Assembly: GCA_024511395.1 (NCBI GenBank)
Contig: JANELJ010000036.1
Span: 1-9,351, forward strand
Source of the DNA: Gammaproteobacteria bacterium
Lineage (GTDB): Bacteria; Pseudomonadota; Gammaproteobacteria; GRL18
Reading direction: 5' to 3'
DNA length: 9,351 bases
The notes below the pieces were generated by a model that saw nothing but the letters and a program-made list of their open reading frames with translations, was not told the DNA's origin and did not search any database. Numbering within the stretch: position 1 is the first letter of the stretch; each line of letters opens with the position of its first letter. Below, one piece after another: positions 7,200 to 9,351 of the stretch. The position numbers and the translations under genes were made by a program.

Positions 7200-8225
7200 T
7201 CAGGCTAATAAATGATGAACGACCTTGTCCCAGACAATCTCTTTGGCCATATAAGTCTGCCGGCCGTATTGCCCCATGTCCCGGGCACGTTGCGGATGCC
7301 GGTAAAGTTCATCGATAACGGCTGCAATTGCCCTGGGATCAGCTTCAAGCACATAACCATTGGCCTTATGCTCAATAAATTCCAGCGGCCCCCCTGAGTC
7401 TGTACAGGTGATGACCGGCTTGGCAGACAACATGCTTTCTAGGGTAATATAGCCATAATCCTCGTCAAAAGGGGCAAAAAAGACCGCCAGCGCACTGGCA
7501 TAAAAAGCCATCTTTTCTTTTTCTGTAATATAGCCGATGAGTTTTACCCGATCCTGTAACTGGTATTGGTCTATCAAGCTCTGATAAGCCTGTTTCTGCC
7601 CTCCCTCACCGGCAATAATAATGTTTACCGGGGTGGTTAAATAGCGTGCTGCATCAATTAACAGGCTCTGGCGCTTGAGTGTCTCTAAACGGCTGGGACA
7701 GAAAATATAGTCTTTTTGATGGTCATTATAAAAATGTTCAGCACCATAGGGCGGATGATATAAAGGGGTCGAAGTCAACTGGTTATACTGTAAAAGCCGT
7801 TGTGCTACTCGTTGGGAGTTCGCAAAGCGTTTGGGAATATTACCCAGCACCTGATTATCAAATGCTATTACCTGCTGACGAAACTGTTGTTGCTCTACAC
7901 TGGCTGTATGCTCATCAAACAACTCATAGACACTGCGATGTTGATGCATAAGCCACACCCGATGATCATCATGCTGCACACCGTATGTGGGAAACTGCAG
8001 ACTGATCAACTTATCGATTTTGATACCATTGGGCTGATTCAGGTTCAGCTCCCGGCAGTGGCGCATCAATCTGACAATGTCTTCTTCAGGATTAAACCAG
8101 AACGGAAAGCGGATGACTTCCACCTGATAGCCATGCTGTTGTAACTGGCTAATCAGTCCCTGGATATGATATTCCGCCCCTCCCGTCATAAATGGCACGG
8201 TATTAGCTGTAACCAGAATTTTCAT
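7200..8225 (-). CDS. GT4-family glycosyltransferase
   Basis: 341 residues, a normal single-unit GT-B length. The N-terminal loop is MKILVTANTVPFMTGGAE; the donor-site SRLETLKR lies at 178-185; the EX7E pair is E255/E263 in FDEDYGYITLESM; and SGGPLEFIEHKANGY follows, as in GT4 (glycosyltransferases group 1). It should transfer a sugar from a nucleotide donor with retention to a lipid-linked or surface glycan in the cytoplasm. The ATG at 8225 overlaps the TGA of the methyltransferase gene (ATGA), a sign of translational coupling and a shared operon. It is a paralogue of the first half of the 831-residue protein downstream, sharing the GGAE loop, the SRLxxxKR motif and the EDYGxIT(I/L)E motif. 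Donor and acceptor are not visible from the sequence. Confidence 0.92.
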   Translation of the reverse strand: MKILVTANTVPFMTGGAEYHIQGLISQLQQHGYQVEVIRFPFWFNPEEDIVRLMRHCRELNLNQPNGIKIDKLISLQFPTYGVQHDDHRVWLMHQHRSVYELFDEHTASVEQQQFRQQVIAFDNQVLGNIPKRFANSQRVAQRLLQYNQLTSTPLYHPPYGAEHFYNDHQKDYIFCPSRLETLKRQSLLIDAARYLTTPVNIIIAGEGGQKQAYQSLIDQYQLQDRVKLIGYITEKEKMAFYASALAVFFAPFDEDYGYITLESMLSAKPVITCTDSGGPLEFIEHKANGYVLEADPRAIAAVIDELYRHPQRARDMGQYGRQTYMAKEIVWDKVVHHLLA

Positions 8226-9351
8226 TCTTCTGGCTCAGGCTTATGGGCTATAATGGCATAATCCTGGGGACCACATAAATGACCGTTGAGCCGCTCCGTC
8301 ACCGGGTCGTGACCGGGAAGACGTGCTTCTTCAGGGTAAGGATGCAAACGCACAATTTCAACCTGACAGAAACCGATATAGTGAGCCAGAAACTGTACAC
8401 TGGTCGGCGTCACCGGATTACGATGGGTTGGGTCATGGTAAAAGGTATGGCTGCCCACCAGGATATTTTCCAGATTCGGAGTTTCAAAAATAATGAGCCC
8501 TCCAGGTTTGAGCACCCTGATACTTTCTTCAAACAGTGAAAGCAAACTCGCAAATGGAATGTGCTCAATAATATGAAATGCCGTGACAGCCAGTATGGAA
8601 TCACTACTTTGCTGTTTTAAATAACTGATAACATCCTGCTGAACTACGCTTAGCCCTTTATTGACACAATCCTGTACCATAACCTTGTTGATATCAACGC
8701 CTTCAGCCTGCCAGCCCTGCTCATTAAGCAGCTCCAGCCATTCCCCCCGGCCACAGCCCAGATCCATTAACCTGACTTCAGAATCCGGCAGTTCCAGGGT
8801 GTCCCGGGCTTGCCGGATATAGGGCAAATAATTGGACAGACTAGATCTTATCTGTTCACGGCTGCCCCGGCAGGCGTCTTCAAAAGCAACATAGTAAGCA
8901 TCCAGCTTGTCATTTTGATGTGCCTGCAATACCGGCTGAACCGACTCTGGTTTATTATTGCCTTCATCAGGATTATAAGTGGAGTCAATTAACTCCTGCA
9001 AAAAAGCATCCTGATTACGCTGCTGATAATTAAACTGCATTCGAACCTGGGCCAGATGATTTTCTAACTGCTGATTTTGTTCCTGTAGCTTCCCAATCAG
9101 CTCTTCATTGTGTTTCTGGAACTTGCTGTGTTGTTCCTGTAACTGGCTGTGTTGTTCCTGTAATTGCCCAATCAGCTCTTCATTGTGTTCCTGTAACTGG
9201 CTGCGTTGTTCCTGTAATTGCCCAATCAGCTCTTCATTGTGTTTCTGGAACTCGCTGCGTTGTTCCTGTAATTGCCCAATCAGCTCTTCATTGTGTTTCT
9301 GGAACTCGCTGTGTTGTTCTTGTAATTGTTGCTGGAGCTGAGTATTCTGTT
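8222..9351 (-). CDS. Coiled-coil plus SAM-dependent methyltransferase of O-antigen type, N-terminus outside the window
   Basis: The frame is open from the window edge (9351) to TGA 8222, so at least 375 residues are present; the ATG at 9040 is internal and no Met occurs upstream of it in the visible part. The first 103 visible residues are a Gln/Glu/His-rich coiled coil with 18-residue repeats. Then, counting from Met 9040, come DAYYVAFEDACRGSREQIR (47-65), motif I LMDLGCGRGE (91-100), the acidic residue in GVDIN (114-118), AFHIIEHI (154-161), VLKPGG (176-181) and YHDPTHRNPVTP (201-212). This set is typical of methyltransferases encoded in O-antigen clusters, some of which end the chain. No kinase domain of the WbdD type is visible, though it could lie outside. 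It is the first visible gene of the glycan operon and overlaps the next gene by 4 bp. Confidence 0.88.
   Translation of the reverse strand, partial: QNTQLQQQLQEQHSEFQKHNEELIGQLQEQRSEFQKHNEELIGQLQEQRSQLQEHNEELIGQLQEQHSQLQEQHSKFQKHNEELIGKLQEQNQQLENHLAQVRMQFNYQQRNQDAFLQELIDSTYNPDEGNNKPESVQPVLQAHQNDKLDAYYVAFEDACRGSREQIRSSLSNYLPYIRQARDTLELPDSEVRLMDLGCGRGEWLELLNEQGWQAEGVDINKVMVQDCVNKGLSVVQQDVISYLKQQSSDSILAVTAFHIIEHIPFASLLSLFEESIRVLKPGGLIIFETPNLENILVGSHTFYHDPTHRNPVTPTSVQFLAHYIGFCQVEIVRLHPYPEEARLPGHDPVTERLNGHLCGPQDYAIIAHKPEPEE
9077..9313 (-). repeat. Tandem 54-bp repeats coding for an 18-residue coiled-coil unit
   Basis: Four units of 54 bp lie at 9313-9260, 9259-9206, 9205-9152 and 9130-9077, with a 21-bp partial unit (HSQLQEQ) at 9151-9131 between the third and fourth. 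Each full unit encodes a version of HSEFQKHNEELIGQLQEQ. Eighteen residues equals one heptad plus one hendecad, and the inserted partial is exactly seven, so the helical phase is kept. The units tile without gaps. Similarity at DNA level is high, suggesting recent expansion by slippage or recombination. Confidence 0.93.

Noticed and set aside
8222..9040. Methyltransferase beginning at the ATG at 9040
   Set aside because: The frame is open upstream to the window edge with clear coiled-coil coding, and there is no good ribosome site before 9040, so this Met is internal.
9077..9313. Possible CRISPR array
   Set aside because: The repeats are contiguous 54-bp coding units with no unique spacers, and they keep one reading frame.
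9108..9341. Plus-strand Cys/Ser-rich repetitive ORF
   Set aside because: It is the antisense shadow of the coiled-coil repeats of the methyltransferase gene; the Cys-Ser pattern comes from Gln/Glu codons read backwards.

Overview
All convincing genes in this window lie on the minus strand, so they are transcribed from high to low coordinates. The window looks like a Gram-negative, probably gammaproteobacterial, cell-surface locus. The grounds are a DUF4214/RTX-like, cysteine-free, acidic surface protein with no Sec signal but a C-terminus of the type I secretion kind, next to O-antigen-type glycosyltransferases and a methyltransferase. The moderate G+C fits, but genus cannot be told from this sequence.

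Region 1 (9351 to 4661, in order of transcription) is a polysaccharide-assembly operon. It starts with a class I SAM-dependent methyltransferase whose N-terminus runs off the window edge and contains a tandem-repeat coiled coil. Its ATG at 9040 is internal, because the frame stays open to 9351. Next comes a 341-residue GT4-type glycosyltransferase, whose start overlaps the methyltransferase stop by 4 bp. After a 43-bp gap comes an 831-residue protein made of two GT-B glycosyltransferases in tandem, whose first half is a paralogue of the 341-residue enzyme. Together they look like an O-antigen or similar surface-glycan module, with the methyltransferase plausibly modifying or capping the chain.

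Region 2 (4660 to 4185) is an AT-rich intergenic region of about 476 bp. It holds a good sigma70-like promoter for the next gene, with a palindrome in its spacer and a nested inverted repeat just upstream, plus a weaker candidate promoter, a hairpin after the glycosyltransferase stop, and a Shine-Dalgarno-preceded 11-codon ORF of doubtful meaning.

Region 3 (4184 to 885) encodes a roughly 1,099-residue DUF4214-containing, S-layer- or adhesin-like secreted protein. It has a recent 84-bp internal tandem duplication, an 18-bp triplicated linker and a (GAT)7 tract. It ends at a strong intrinsic terminator (839 to 804).

Region 4 (783 to 1) begins only 20 bp after the terminator. It encodes a helical-repeat protein of unknown function whose reading frame stops at 88, but the sequence continues as convincing TPR-like coding sequence in the -1 frame to the window edge. 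This points to a frameshift near 136-138, whether mutation, sequencing error or recoding.

The most interesting signals are the 18-residue repeats in the methyltransferase coiled coil (a possible WbdD-like chain-length ruler), the interrupted helical-repeat gene, and the pairing of a type I-secreted surface protein with glycan-assembly genes, which recalls the S-layer/O-antigen arrangement in Caulobacter. No transporter gene lies inside the window.
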